From the NCBI RefSeq assembly GCF_013318015.2, contig NZ_CP115843.1, positions 372,001-436,000 on the forward strand: a stretch of DNA of 64,000 bases, read 5' to 3'. Below are positions 8,781 through 16,514 of the stretch, piece by piece. The notes beneath the pieces were generated by a model that saw nothing but the letters and a program-made list of their open reading frames with translations, was not told the origin of the DNA and made no database searches. Position numbers and translations under genes: made by a program. The DNA comes from Agrobacterium tumefaciens (GTDB lineage Bacteria; Pseudomonadota; Alphaproteobacteria; Rhizobiales; Rhizobiaceae). The first letter of the stretch is position 1. Each line of letters starts with the position of its first letter.

Positions 8781-9569
8781 ATGGACGCAAAATTCGGACG
8801 TCTCGCCCATGCGCTTCTGCTGACATTGCTTTACCTGTTCCTTCTTGCGCCGATCATCGTTGTCCTGATCATTTCTTTCGATACGCGGCAATATCTGGCA
8901 TTTCCGCCGGAGAGCCTGTCGTTCGGCTCCTATGCAAAGGTTTTCGCCAATGCCAAGTTCATATCTGCCTTCTGGCGAAGCCTCGGCATCGGCCTGCTCG
9001 TCGGTTTTGTATCGATCTTCGCTGGCTTGCTTCTGTCGCTGGCGCTGTCGCGGCACGAATTCCGCGGCAAGGGCGCGGTCAATTTCCTGATCCTTGCGCC
9101 TTTCCTTGTGCCGCATATCGTGCTTGCTGTCGGTGTGATGCTGGTACTCGGGCCGCTTGGCTTGCTCGACAGTTATACCGGCATTTTTCTGGCACATCTC
9201 GGCATCACCACGCCCTATACGGTGCGCACCATCACCATGAGCCTTATGGCGGTGGATCGCCGTGTAGAGGAGGCTGCGCGCGTGCACGGTGCATCGCCCG
9301 CCATGGTATTGTGGCGCATCACCCTGCCGCTGGTCCGGCCAGGTCTCATAGCCGGTGCGGTCATCGCCTTCCTGATTTCGTTCGATGAGGCGACCATCTC
9401 GCTCTTTATCGTCTCGGTCAAATCCTCGACGCTGCCGACGGAAATCTATCATTATCTGGAATATTCCACCGATCCGCAGATCGCCGCACTATCCGTTATC
9501 CTCATCTTTATCTCGGTCGGTGTGGTCGTGGCGGTCGAGCGGCTGATCGGACTGCGTCGGGTGTTGTGA
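8781..9569 (+). CDS. ABC importer permease 2 (PotC-like)
   Basis: A protein of about 262 residues with six predicted membrane segments and an EAA loop VEEAARVHGASPAMV...LPLVRPGLI. The start is placed at ATG 8781, with GAGG upstream. A GTG at 8769 overlapping the previous stop is an alternative adding four residues. It partners permease 1. Confidence 0.88.
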   Translation: MDAKFGRLAHALLLTLLYLFLLAPIIVVLIISFDTRQYLAFPPESLSFGSYAKVFANAKFISAFWRSLGIGLLVGFVSIFAGLLLSLALSRHEFRGKGAVNFLILAPFLVPHIVLAVGVMLVLGPLGLLDSYTGIFLAHLGITTPYTVRTITMSLMAVDRRVEEAARVHGASPAMVLWRITLPLVRPGLIAGAVIAFLISFDEATISLFIVSVKSSTLPTEIYHYLEYSTDPQIAALSVILIFISVGVVVAVERLIGLRRVL

Positions 9570-9570
9570 C

Positions 9571-11079
9571 ATGACCACCGTGAAAGTGGCAGCCGGTACG
9601 TTGCAAGGTATCAGGGAAAACGGAGTTCACGCCTTTCTCGGTGTGCCCTACGCCGCGCCGGTAAAGCCGGAACGGCGTTTCGACGCGCCGCAGCCGGTCT
9701 CACCGTGGCAGGGCGTGCGCGATGCCACCCAGCTTGGTCCCGTCTGCCCGCAAATTCCAACCTATGGTCCGGTCGGTGCCGCCGCGACCTCTAAACTTGC
9801 CTTTGGCGAGGATTTTCTGACCGTCAACATCCGCACGCCTGATACGGCAGGGCGAGCGCCCGTGCTGTTCTGGATCCATGGTGGCGGCTACGCGGTCGGT
9901 TCGGCCAATGAACCGGTGCTGCAGAGCGGTGCGTTCGCGGCGAGCGGCATCGTTGAGATCACGGTCAATTATCGCCTGGGCGCGCTCGGTTTCCTCCATC
10001 TTGAAGGCAGGCCCGACAATCGCGGTCTGCTCGATCTTGTCGCCGCACTCGAATGGGTGCGCGATAATATCGCCGCCTTCGGTGGCGACCCGGACCAGGT
10101 GACGCTGGCCGGGCGTTCGGCCGGTGGCTTTGCGGTTGCGGCGCTCATGGCCATGCCGGACGCGCAGGGACTCTTCCACCGGGCCATGCCGCAGAGCGGT
10201 GCAAGCACCGGTGTCGCCTCGATGGACGATGCCGAAAGGCTGACCCGACGGTTTCTGGCGGCCGCAAATGCCGATGAGGCTTCGCTCGCAGCCCTGCCGA
10301 TGAACCGGTTGCTTGAAATCCAGCGTGATCTTTGTAACCAGTCCTATGAGGAGCATGATTTCGCCCGTGACGGGGACGCCTCGATGCTTGGCGTTCCCTT
10401 CGTTCCGGTCATCGAAGGGGCAAGTCTGCCGAAACATCCGGAAACTGCCGCGCGCGAAGGCCGCACCGACGCCGTGCCAATGATGATCGGCTGCACAACT
10501 GGCGAACATGTGACCCACGCAATCGTGCAGCCTAAGATGGACTTCGCACTTTGCGCCGGGCTGCTGCATGAGCGCGTTCTGCCGCGTGGCCTCGCCGGCT
10601 CCGATATTGTTAAGCGCTATCGCATGGCTCTGCCCAACCACAGCCCGCGCGGCATTTGGCGGGCGATTGCTGGCGATCTCGTCTTTCAGCTCCCAGCCAT
10701 ACGTTTCGCGAGGCTGCATGCCCGTTTCAATCCGGTCTATAAATATCTCTACGGTCCGCTGGAGGCCGATGAGCTGGGTGCGCCACACGGCGCCGAAGTC
10801 GGTTCCGTCTGGTATCGTGATGGTTCGAATGACCGCGAATTGCCCGAGCGCCAGCGGGTGGCGGATCCGGACTTCGCAAGAGCGATACATGATCTGTGGG
10901 CCTCATTCATAAAGGACGAACGTCCCCGCGCCCCAAACGGTGCGTGGCCGCTCTATCATGCTGACAAACCAGTGGTTCTGCGCGCAGGCCCGACCGGTTT
11001 TGAATTTACTGCCGACCCCTTCGACGGGCGCGAGGCGCTTTGGCTGCCAGCTGGCCATGACGATCGCGGACCGGTATAG
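9571..11079 (+). CDS. Carboxylesterase type B family protein
   Basis: A 502-residue alpha/beta hydrolase. The oxyanion-hole motif WIHGGGYAVGS lies near residue 95-105. The nucleophile elbow reads LAGRSAGG rather than the usual GESAGG, so the serine is kept but the preceding Glu is Arg. A catalytic-His segment GAPHGAEVGSVW lies near residue 405. No signal peptide is visible, so it should act on an imported ester in the cytoplasm. It starts one base after the permease stop and belongs to the same transcription unit. The substrate is unknown. Confidence 0.87.
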   Translation: MTTVKVAAGTLQGIRENGVHAFLGVPYAAPVKPERRFDAPQPVSPWQGVRDATQLGPVCPQIPTYGPVGAAATSKLAFGEDFLTVNIRTPDTAGRAPVLFWIHGGGYAVGSANEPVLQSGAFAASGIVEITVNYRLGALGFLHLEGRPDNRGLLDLVAALEWVRDNIAAFGGDPDQVTLAGRSAGGFAVAALMAMPDAQGLFHRAMPQSGASTGVASMDDAERLTRRFLAAANADEASLAALPMNRLLEIQRDLCNQSYEEHDFARDGDASMLGVPFVPVIEGASLPKHPETAAREGRTDAVPMMIGCTTGEHVTHAIVQPKMDFALCAGLLHERVLPRGLAGSDIVKRYRMALPNHSPRGIWRAIAGDLVFQLPAIRFARLHARFNPVYKYLYGPLEADELGAPHGAEVGSVWYRDGSNDRELPERQRVADPDFARAIHDLWASFIKDERPRAPNGAWPLYHADKPVVLRAGPTGFEFTADPFDGREALWLPAGHDDRGPV

Positions 11080-11127
11080 CGCTTGGGTACGACGAGGCAA
11101 AAACACAGGTTCTGGGCGGAGTGAAAA

Positions 11128-12075
11128 ATGGCGTCTGACTATCTTGATACGCGGCAGCTAGAGGCTTTCGTGGCGGTGGTTTCAATCGGCAGCATCACCG
11201 GTGCGGCGAAGGCCTTGGGCAAGTCTCAACCCGTCGTGACACGCCTCATTCAGGATCTGGAGGGCGAAATCGGTTTTGCGCTGCTGCATCGCAATGGTCC
11301 CCGTATCACCCCCACAGAAAAAGGAGTGGCCTTTTTCGCCCAAGCGGAGCTGTTCCTCGGCGGCCTCAGGACGATTAGCGAAAGTGCGAGGCGCATTCAC
11401 GCCGCACGGCGCACGGCCATCGAGGTCGCCTCCATTCCGGCGATTGCCGCAAGCCTCCTGCCAAGGGCGCTCGCGGCCCTGCCGGCGGACCGGTTTCCCG
11501 ATCATGTCCATCTCCAGAGCATTTCTTCGGAAAATGTCGTGCAGGCGGTGATGGCGGGCACCGCGGATCTCGGCGCCGTCAGCCTTCCGCTAGACAATCC
11601 CGGCGTCGATATTCACTGGCTGGGGGAGGTGCCGTGCGTGGCCGTGCTCGCGGAAGATCATCCGCTCGCTCGGAAGGCGGTCATCTCCGCCGCAGACCTT
11701 GCCGGAAACCGGCTTATCGCTTCGGCAAACCCCTTCCGCCTACGTATGCGGATTAATGATGTGCTTTCCAGTCTCGGTGTCGACCCTTCTTCCGTCATCG
11801 ATAGCAATGCGACCTACGTTTCCCTGTCGCTGGCGCGCATGGGTCTCGGTGTCGCAATCGTCGAGTCGATCACTCTCTGGGGTTTGCCTGTAGAGGGTGT
11901 TCGCGTCATACCGCTGTCTTTTCATATCCCGTTCCAGTGGGGCTTCGTGACGGCTGCCGGTCGGCCGGTCATTTTCGAGGTGGAACAACTGGTGGCAACG
12001 GCACGACGGCTGGTAGCCGATATTCCTCAAGCGATTATCTACGACAGAATATCGCAGATTCAGTCTTTCGATTGA
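11128..12075 (+). CDS. LysR-family transcriptional regulator
   Basis: A 315-residue protein with an N-terminal winged helix (LEAFVAVVSIGSITGAAKAL, then QPVVTRLIQDLE) and a periplasmic-binding-like effector domain from about residue 90. It lies 48 bases downstream of the esterase on the same strand, so it is probably co-transcribed and may control the whole 2.6-12.1 kb block. This end-of-operon position is less usual for LysR regulators, which are commonly divergent from their targets. A GGCGGAG ribosome site precedes ATG 11128. Confidence 0.9.
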   Translation: MASDYLDTRQLEAFVAVVSIGSITGAAKALGKSQPVVTRLIQDLEGEIGFALLHRNGPRITPTEKGVAFFAQAELFLGGLRTISESARRIHAARRTAIEVASIPAIAASLLPRALAALPADRFPDHVHLQSISSENVVQAVMAGTADLGAVSLPLDNPGVDIHWLGEVPCVAVLAEDHPLARKAVISAADLAGNRLIASANPFRLRMRINDVLSSLGVDPSSVIDSNATYVSLSLARMGLGVAIVESITLWGLPVEGVRVIPLSFHIPFQWGFVTAAGRPVIFEVEQLVATARRLVADIPQAIIYDRISQIQSFD

Positions 12076-12231
12076 CTTGTACATCTTACTTGCCAGACCC
12101 TGCCAAAGGCGACACTGCCGGGAAAAGGCAGCGCCGGCAAAAGATGTAGGCGGCGGCTTTCGTTCTCAGCTCAGCTTGTCGAGGATCTTACACAGCCTGA
12201 TCATTCTGGCCTCCTTAAAGCCTGTTCCGAC

Positions 12232-12540
12232 GTGGGCGAGCTCATTACTACAATAGGCCGCAGGGGCCAGAGAGCCAATGCCGCCGAGCGACGCGTCGAT
12301 ACCGAGGCCGCCCGTGACAAGCTGCAATGGATATCGGAAGGGACCGCCAACCAGTTCGCAATGGAGAAGGCCATCGCTTCAGGCAATGGGCGCCTCATGC
12401 GCAAGGCCAAGCTGGCGGCCAATACTGCCCGGCTCAAACGGCTCCGAGCCGCCTACGAGGACGACCAATATACGGTTCCGTCGCCACATGCACGATGCCG
12501 AATCCGCGGCCAATCAAAGCTCGACCGGTGGCAGATCTGA
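12232..12540 (+). pseudogene. Fragment of a plasmid-type DNA methylase/helicase
   Basis: The reading RRVDTEA, NQFAMEKAIASGN, RLMRKAKLAANTARLKRL and RAAYEDDQYTV matches my memory of the C-terminal region of the very large methylase/SNF2-like helicase proteins carried by rhizobial plasmids (NQFAMAKAIASGD..RLMQKA pattern). Right after DDQYTV the match moves to another frame (FRRHMHDAESAANQSS), so there is a frameshift. The catalytic domains are absent. It is a decayed piece of a plasmid gene, and a strong terminator hairpin follows at 12705. Confidence 0.5.
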
Positions 12541-12704
12541 ACGACGAGACCCTCGCGGCGGCTGCATGGCTGCGTTGCACAATAAATGTTTTCCTGATGG
12601 TCAAAAATCAGGCATAACGCCTCCAGCTGATGCAGATGACGGTCACCTCCCAGTTCCGTCGCAGCAGCTGTTCCCCTCTGGAGGTTTTAGATCTCCACAC
12701 TTCA

Positions 12705-12735
12705 TGGGCCGCGGTTTCCGCAGGCCCATTTTTTT
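12705..12735 (+). terminator. Rho-independent terminator
   Basis: TGGGCC-GCGG-TTT-CCGC-A-GGCCCA forms an almost perfect 10-bp stem with a 3-base loop and one bulged A (12705-12728), followed at once by a run of seven T on the plus strand. It can end transcription coming from the decayed plasmid gene at 12232-12540. It does not serve the small minus-strand gene, since on that strand the T run is lost. Confidence 0.8.
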
Positions 12736-12778
12736 ATTCTTCGTTCGACCATTTTGAGGGATTTATACCGAGGCGTCT

Positions 12779-12985
12779 TTAGCGCAGGTCCCGCCGCTCG
12801 GCAGCTTGAAGAGCGATCATGTCAAGGTACCTTTCTCGCATGGCTTTCATGTCGATATCTCCGCGGGACCATTGCTCCAGCAAAGCAACGAAGACAGGAT
12901 CCTTGTCGATCGGCATATCACGCGCTGCCGCGCGAGCAATAGCACGCTGCGCGATGGCCCTGCGGGTTTCGGGGTCTGTGCTCAT
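12779..12985 (-). CDS. Small conserved hypothetical protein
   Basis: A 68-residue, highly charged protein beginning MSTDPETRRAIAQRAIAR, with DKDPVFVALLEQWSRGDIDM in the middle. A good ribosome site (GCGAGG, 6-8 bases before ATG 12985) supports translation. I recall similar small proteins near plasmid maintenance genes of rhizobia, but no function is known to me. No membrane segment or cysteine motif is seen, and helices are likely. It stands alone among decayed genes. Confidence 0.55.
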   Translation of the reverse strand: MSTDPETRRAIAQRAIARAAARDMPIDKDPVFVALLEQWSRGDIDMKAMRERYLDMIALQAAERRDLR

Positions 12986-13103
12986 GTTGCCTCGCCTGAT
13001 ATTCAGATGGACGGGAAGATCTAACAGGGAGTAGTCCAGATCGCGACTTCAAATTGCTCTCCCTCAAAAATATCTGAGCATCACCGCTGAAATTGCAGCG
13101 GCG

Positions 13104-13440
13104 TTGGGTATTGTCCCCGGGATACAAAAAGAAGGTTGCTCCCCTCACGGATTGAGCGCCTTTTTCGTATCGGAGGCGCCCGCAAACATGGTCCTGCGCC
13201 TCGACCGGAACTGGTGCTTTCCCGCCGCACTTGGCATGTTTTCCAACCCAGTCGCTTGCCACCAAATTGCGGAAGCCGCGGATATTCCACTTTTCGTACT
13301 GGTCCTCAATAATTCCGAATGGGGGGCCGTGCGCCAATCCGTGCTCGGGGTTTATCCAAACGGCTATGCGGCGAAGTCGAACGCTATGCCGCTCGTCTCG
13401 CTGTCACCTTCACTGGATTTCACGAGCGTCGCCTCAGCAA
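13104..13440 (+). pseudogene. Thiamine-diphosphate enzyme C-terminal fragment
   Basis: The plus-strand frame reads WCFPAALG joined to MFSNPVACHQIAEAADIPL, then VLVLNNSEWGAVRQSVLG and NAMPLVSLSPSLDF. This is the TPP-binding domain of acetolactate-synthase/benzoylformate-decarboxylase type enzymes. Between PAALG and MFSNP the family normally has ~25-30 residues including the GDGS half of the cofactor motif. Here that piece is deleted, though the NN half remains. The frame then runs into an IS3 fragment in opposite orientation, so the gene is broken at both ends. Confidence 0.6.
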
Positions 13441-13655
13441 GCCGCGCCTGGACGGGCAAGGTCGCTGGTCGCGATGCTGTAAGTACTCGCGGTACCAGCC
13501 CCTCAGCGCATTCTTTGTGGGATAAACCCAGCTGGCGAATGGTCCAGTTAAGTCGCTTGCCAAGCCTGATGTAAAGCTCAACGGCTCGAAGTCTGTCTGC
13601 GTAGGAATACATGAACTACCTCCTTGGTGGTCCAAGTTTTCGTCCGCACCCCCAA
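13441..13655 (-). mobile_element. IS3-family transposase OrfA fragment
   Basis: On the minus strand from ATG 13612 the sequence reads MYSYADRLRAVELYIRLGK and TIRQLG, the N-terminal helix-turn-helix of an IS3-group OrfA. The match continues in another frame as YPTKNALRGWYREYLQHRD, so a frameshift has occurred. A GGAGGT ribosome site and a GGACCACC stretch lie upstream, as in the left end of such elements, which should be near 13640-13655. Only the first ~55 codons remain. OrfB and the far inverted repeat are missing. Confidence 0.65.
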
Positions 13656-13711
13656 CGGGTCAAATCCTGCTGAAACTCAGTACTCTTGAATTTTAGCATC
13701 ATTTTTGGTAC

Positions 13712-13723
13712 TTTGATATCAAA
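13712..13723. promoter_or_regulatory. Palindrome upstream of fitAB (possible operator)
   Basis: TTTGATATCAAA is a perfect 12-bp palindrome 27 bases before the fitA start, in an AT-rich stretch that should hold the promoter. FitA-type ribbon-helix-helix antitoxins, with FitB, repress their own operon by binding inverted repeats, so this is a plausible autoregulatory site. Inference from position and symmetry only. Confidence 0.4.
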
Positions 13724-13750
13724 GAGATCATTTTTCCAAGGATGATATCA

Positions 13751-14005
13751 ATGCCGGCAGTCACCATTCGTAACCTTTCTGAAGAAACACATCGCGCTCT
13801 GAGGGTGCGAGCGGCTCATCATGGCCGGAGCACGGAGGCCGAGATTCGTGCCATTATTGAAGCGGCCGTTCGTCCTCCGGAACGTATTCAGCTCGGTTCC
13901 TTGCTAGCGGCCATTGGTCGCGACGCCGAGCTTTCCAACAGCGACGTTGAAGCTCTTCAGAAAAGTCGCGACAAGACACCTGCTAAGCCGATGACCTTCG
14001 AATGA
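13751..14005 (+). CDS. fitA: FitA-like antitoxin (ribbon-helix-helix)
   Basis: An 84-residue protein. The N-terminal half, MPAVTIRNLSEETHRALRVR then HGRSTEAEIRAIIEAA, is a ribbon-helix-helix DNA-binding domain of the FitA/VapB type. The tail (SNSDVEALQ...PAKPMTFE) should embrace and inhibit the toxin. The start at 13751 is preferred to ATG 13742 because family members begin at this MPxVTIRNL, and AAGGA lies upstream. The stop overlaps the toxin start by ATGA. Confidence 0.88.
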   Translation: MPAVTIRNLSEETHRALRVRAAHHGRSTEAEIRAIIEAAVRPPERIQLGSLLAAIGRDAELSNSDVEALQKSRDKTPAKPMTFE

Positions 14006-14421
14006 TCTTGCTTGACACCAACGTCATATCCGAACCTTGGAAACCGGTTCCGGACGAGGCGGTGATTGCCTGGTTGGACGCCCAAGCTGTCGAAACGCTG
14101 TTCATCTCCGCAATAACGATTGCGGAACTTCGCTTCGGAATTGCTGCTATGCCTTCAGGCAGACGGCAAACTATCCTCCGCGACCGTCTCGAGGGCGAGG
14201 TGCTGCCACACTTTTCCGGCCGCATCCTGTCCTTCGATCTGACTACTTCTCAGTTCTACTCTGAACTGATGGCACGCGCTCGAGCGTCTGGGAAAGCGAT
14301 CGGCACGGCCGATGGCTACATTGCAGCCACAGCGGCAGCAAATGGCCTCACGATCTCAACTCGCGATACAAGCCCTTTCGAGGCTGCCGGGGTGAAAGTG
14401 ATCAATCCCTGGTCCAGATAA
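14002..14421 (+). CDS. fitB: FitB-like PIN-domain toxin
   Basis: A 139-residue PIN-domain ribonuclease of the VapC/FitB group. The acidic metal-binding residues are all visible: LLDTNVISE (Asp5), ITIAELRFGI (Glu), GTADGYIAATA (Asp) and STRDTSPFEAAG (Asp). It should cleave RNA when released from FitA. The translationally coupled antitoxin-toxin order and full family length suggest an intact module. The pair sits right after decayed mobile-element sequence. Confidence 0.9.
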   Translation: MILLDTNVISEPWKPVPDEAVIAWLDAQAVETLFISAITIAELRFGIAAMPSGRRQTILRDRLEGEVLPHFSGRILSFDLTTSQFYSELMARARASGKAIGTADGYIAATAAANGLTISTRDTSPFEAAGVKVINPWSR

Positions 14422-14647
14422 CCACAATGTTCATCCGGGTATCGTAAGGTCATATATTCTGAAGCACTTTGAAAGGTGACTCAGAGATAATGCGCGCCTC
14501 TCGCAGCGAGATGTATTAGGAAATGGCGTGACGCAAGGCATTGTTTGTTCATCGAACCCGAGCCGGTTAGGCGCATAATTCCATAGATGGGTTGGGTGCC
14601 ATCATCGGCATCGTAGCGTATTTCCACAGTTGGGAATGAGGCTTCTG

Positions 14648-15544
14648 TCATTGCCAGCTGGCAAGCAGGACTTCAAGTGTAGCACGATCCTCGTCGTCCA
14701 GACGGGCGAGTCCTGGTGCTCGAACTGGGCCAACCGCAAGCCCCTGTATCTGCATCGCTTCCTTCACCACAGTCACATTGGCGCCGTTCCGGTATCGTGT
14801 CCGCAGCCGTTCGAACAACTCGATCTTTTCAACGATCTTACGTGCGGTCGAGAAATCGCCGGCCGTCAGTGCATCGTGAACTTGCAGGGAAAATTGCGGT
14901 GCGACATTGACGAGACCGGATGTGAAACCGCGGGCTCCGAAGGCGCAGAAGGCGGGAGCCCAGCTTTCTGCCAGTCCACACACGTAAAGTGAGCCGTCAG
15001 GATCGGAAGCGGCGATCGCACGCGACAGAAGCATAATATCCGTCGTCGCGAACTTTATGCCTGCGACATTCGGATGGCTCGATAGTCTGACCATGTCATT
15101 GACCGAGAACCCGTCGGCGCGGACATAGGCTACGAGAGGCAATTCGCTGCCTTCAGCCAGGCCGATAAAATAGTCGATCTGTGATTGCGGCGCTGCGAAC
15201 GGGTCAACCGGTTGGTGGGACATGACCGCAGACGCGCCCATCTCCCTGGCCCGACGCGCCATGGACAGGGCCTCCCGCTGCGAGCGTCCAATCGCTGCAG
15301 TAACGGGGGCTTGCCCGTTCACCCCTTCGATCGCAGCTTCGTAGACCTTGAAAATTTCAGCGGGCGTCAACGCGTAAAACTCGCCGGTATTGCCCGCAGC
15401 AACGATATTGTGGATGCCCGCCTTTGCTACACGGGCATAGGCTTCGATGGTGACAGCTATATCGACTTCCCCGTCTGTCTCGTAAGCCGTTACGGGTACG
15501 CCGGAAATACCGTGCAGAGCCTGGCGGAAATCGAATGTCGTCAT
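14648..15544 (-). CDS. DapA-family lyase/dehydratase (sugar-acid type)
   Basis: A 298-residue class I aldolase-fold enzyme of the dihydrodipicolinate synthase superfamily. The Schiff-base lysine lies in VAGIKFATTD near residue 166, the N-terminal motif GNTGEFYALT replaces the GTTGE of DapA, and the Tyr position reads LVAYVRADG. With a lactonase and a GntR regulator upstream and an acid-sugar dehydratase in the divergent operon, it most likely acts on a 2-keto-3-deoxy sugar acid rather than in lysine synthesis. ATG 15544 is used, with AAGGAAA upstream, over the TTG at 15547. It is the last gene of a minus-strand operon. Confidence 0.82.
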   Translation of the reverse strand: MTTFDFRQALHGISGVPVTAYETDGEVDIAVTIEAYARVAKAGIHNIVAAGNTGEFYALTPAEIFKVYEAAIEGVNGQAPVTAAIGRSQREALSMARRAREMGASAVMSHQPVDPFAAPQSQIDYFIGLAEGSELPLVAYVRADGFSVNDMVRLSSHPNVAGIKFATTDIMLLSRAIAASDPDGSLYVCGLAESWAPAFCAFGARGFTSGLVNVAPQFSLQVHDALTAGDFSTARKIVEKIELFERLRTRYRNGANVTVVKEAMQIQGLAVGPVRAPGLARLDDEDRATLEVLLASWQ

Positions 15545-15576
15545 CAACTGGTTTCCTTAAAAATCGAAGGGCATCT

Positions 15577-16458
15577 TCAGATAGAAAATTTGTGAACGGC
15601 TACGCCCGCGACAGGCACATCAAACGCAACAAGCGTACCTGGGGTGGTTGTTCCGTTCGTCTCGGTCACAAGACTCGTCAGATAGATCGTTTTGAGGTCC
15701 GGGCCGCCGAAACATGGCATGGTCGGCCCTTTGAACGGCAACCTGTATATCTCAAACAGTTCGCCCTCCGGCGAAAAGCGGTTGAGACGCCCGGCCTGAA
15801 CGCCGGCGCTCCAGTAACAGCCTTCGCAATCGGTCGCCGCGCCATCAGGCCTGCCTTCGTCGGGTGCGAAATCGTGCAGGCGCTCGGCTGGACCGAGCCT
15901 GCCCGTCGCGACATCGAAATCGAACGCCTGATACATCAGACCGCTGCTATCGGAATGATACATGCGCGTTCCGTCCAGATTCCAGGCAAGCCCGTTCGAT
16001 GTGAACATATCGCCATTGATGACAAGCTCGACGCCGCCATCCGGCGCGATACGATAGAGGCGGGCATTTCCTGTCGGCACGGCAGCCTCGTCGCGGGTTC
16101 CCACCCAGAAATGGCCATCGGGGCCGACCTTGCCGTCGTTGAGACGGCTGTCTGCTCGTCCTTCGTCCGGATCGCACAGCAGTTCGAGCGCGCCGTTTGC
16201 GGGGTCTAGAAGGTGCACGCCCGTCTTGAGGCCCGCCACAACAAGGCCATTGTCGCAAAGACCGAGGCAACCCACCTGGGCGGGCGTTTCGTATCTGTCG
16301 AGTTTGCCGCCCGGATGCAGGCAGAAAATGGCGGGGGCGAGAATGTCGACGAACCACAGATTCCCGGTACGCTCATCCCATGCCGGTGATTCGCCGACCT
16401 TCAACGGCGTGTCGATGAGAGAGCGGAGTTTCGGCTCTATGATGCGTGGCTGGATCAC
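15577..16458 (-). CDS. SMP-30/gluconolactonase family lactonase
   Basis: A 293-residue six-bladed beta-propeller. The metal ligands of the SMP-30 family can be read as VGESPAWDE (Glu near 19), SRLNDGKVGPDG (Asn), TSNGLAWNLDG (Asn) and GRPDGAATD (Asp). It should hydrolyse a sugar lactone to the aldonic acid in the cytoplasm, as no signal peptide is visible. The start is a GTG at 16458. It lies 56 bases after the GntR gene and 32 before the DapA-like gene, all on the minus strand. Confidence 0.87.
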   Translation of the reverse strand: MIQPRIIEPKLRSLIDTPLKVGESPAWDERTGNLWFVDILAPAIFCLHPGGKLDRYETPAQVGCLGLCDNGLVVAGLKTGVHLLDPANGALELLCDPDEGRADSRLNDGKVGPDGHFWVGTRDEAAVPTGNARLYRIAPDGGVELVINGDMFTSNGLAWNLDGTRMYHSDSSGLMYQAFDFDVATGRLGPAERLHDFAPDEGRPDGAATDCEGCYWSAGVQAGRLNRFSPEGELFEIYRLPFKGPTMPCFGGPDLKTIYLTSLVTETNGTTTPGTLVAFDVPVAGVAVHKFSI

Positions 16459-16514
16459 TGATTATTTTCCCTTGCCCTGTATGGCTCGCCTTTTGAAATG
16501 TTGAAAAAACGGTT

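Noticed and set aside
9700..10890. 396-codon minus-strand open frame opposite the carboxylesterase
   Set aside because: No recognisable domain, and fully contained in a well-supported gene on the other strand.
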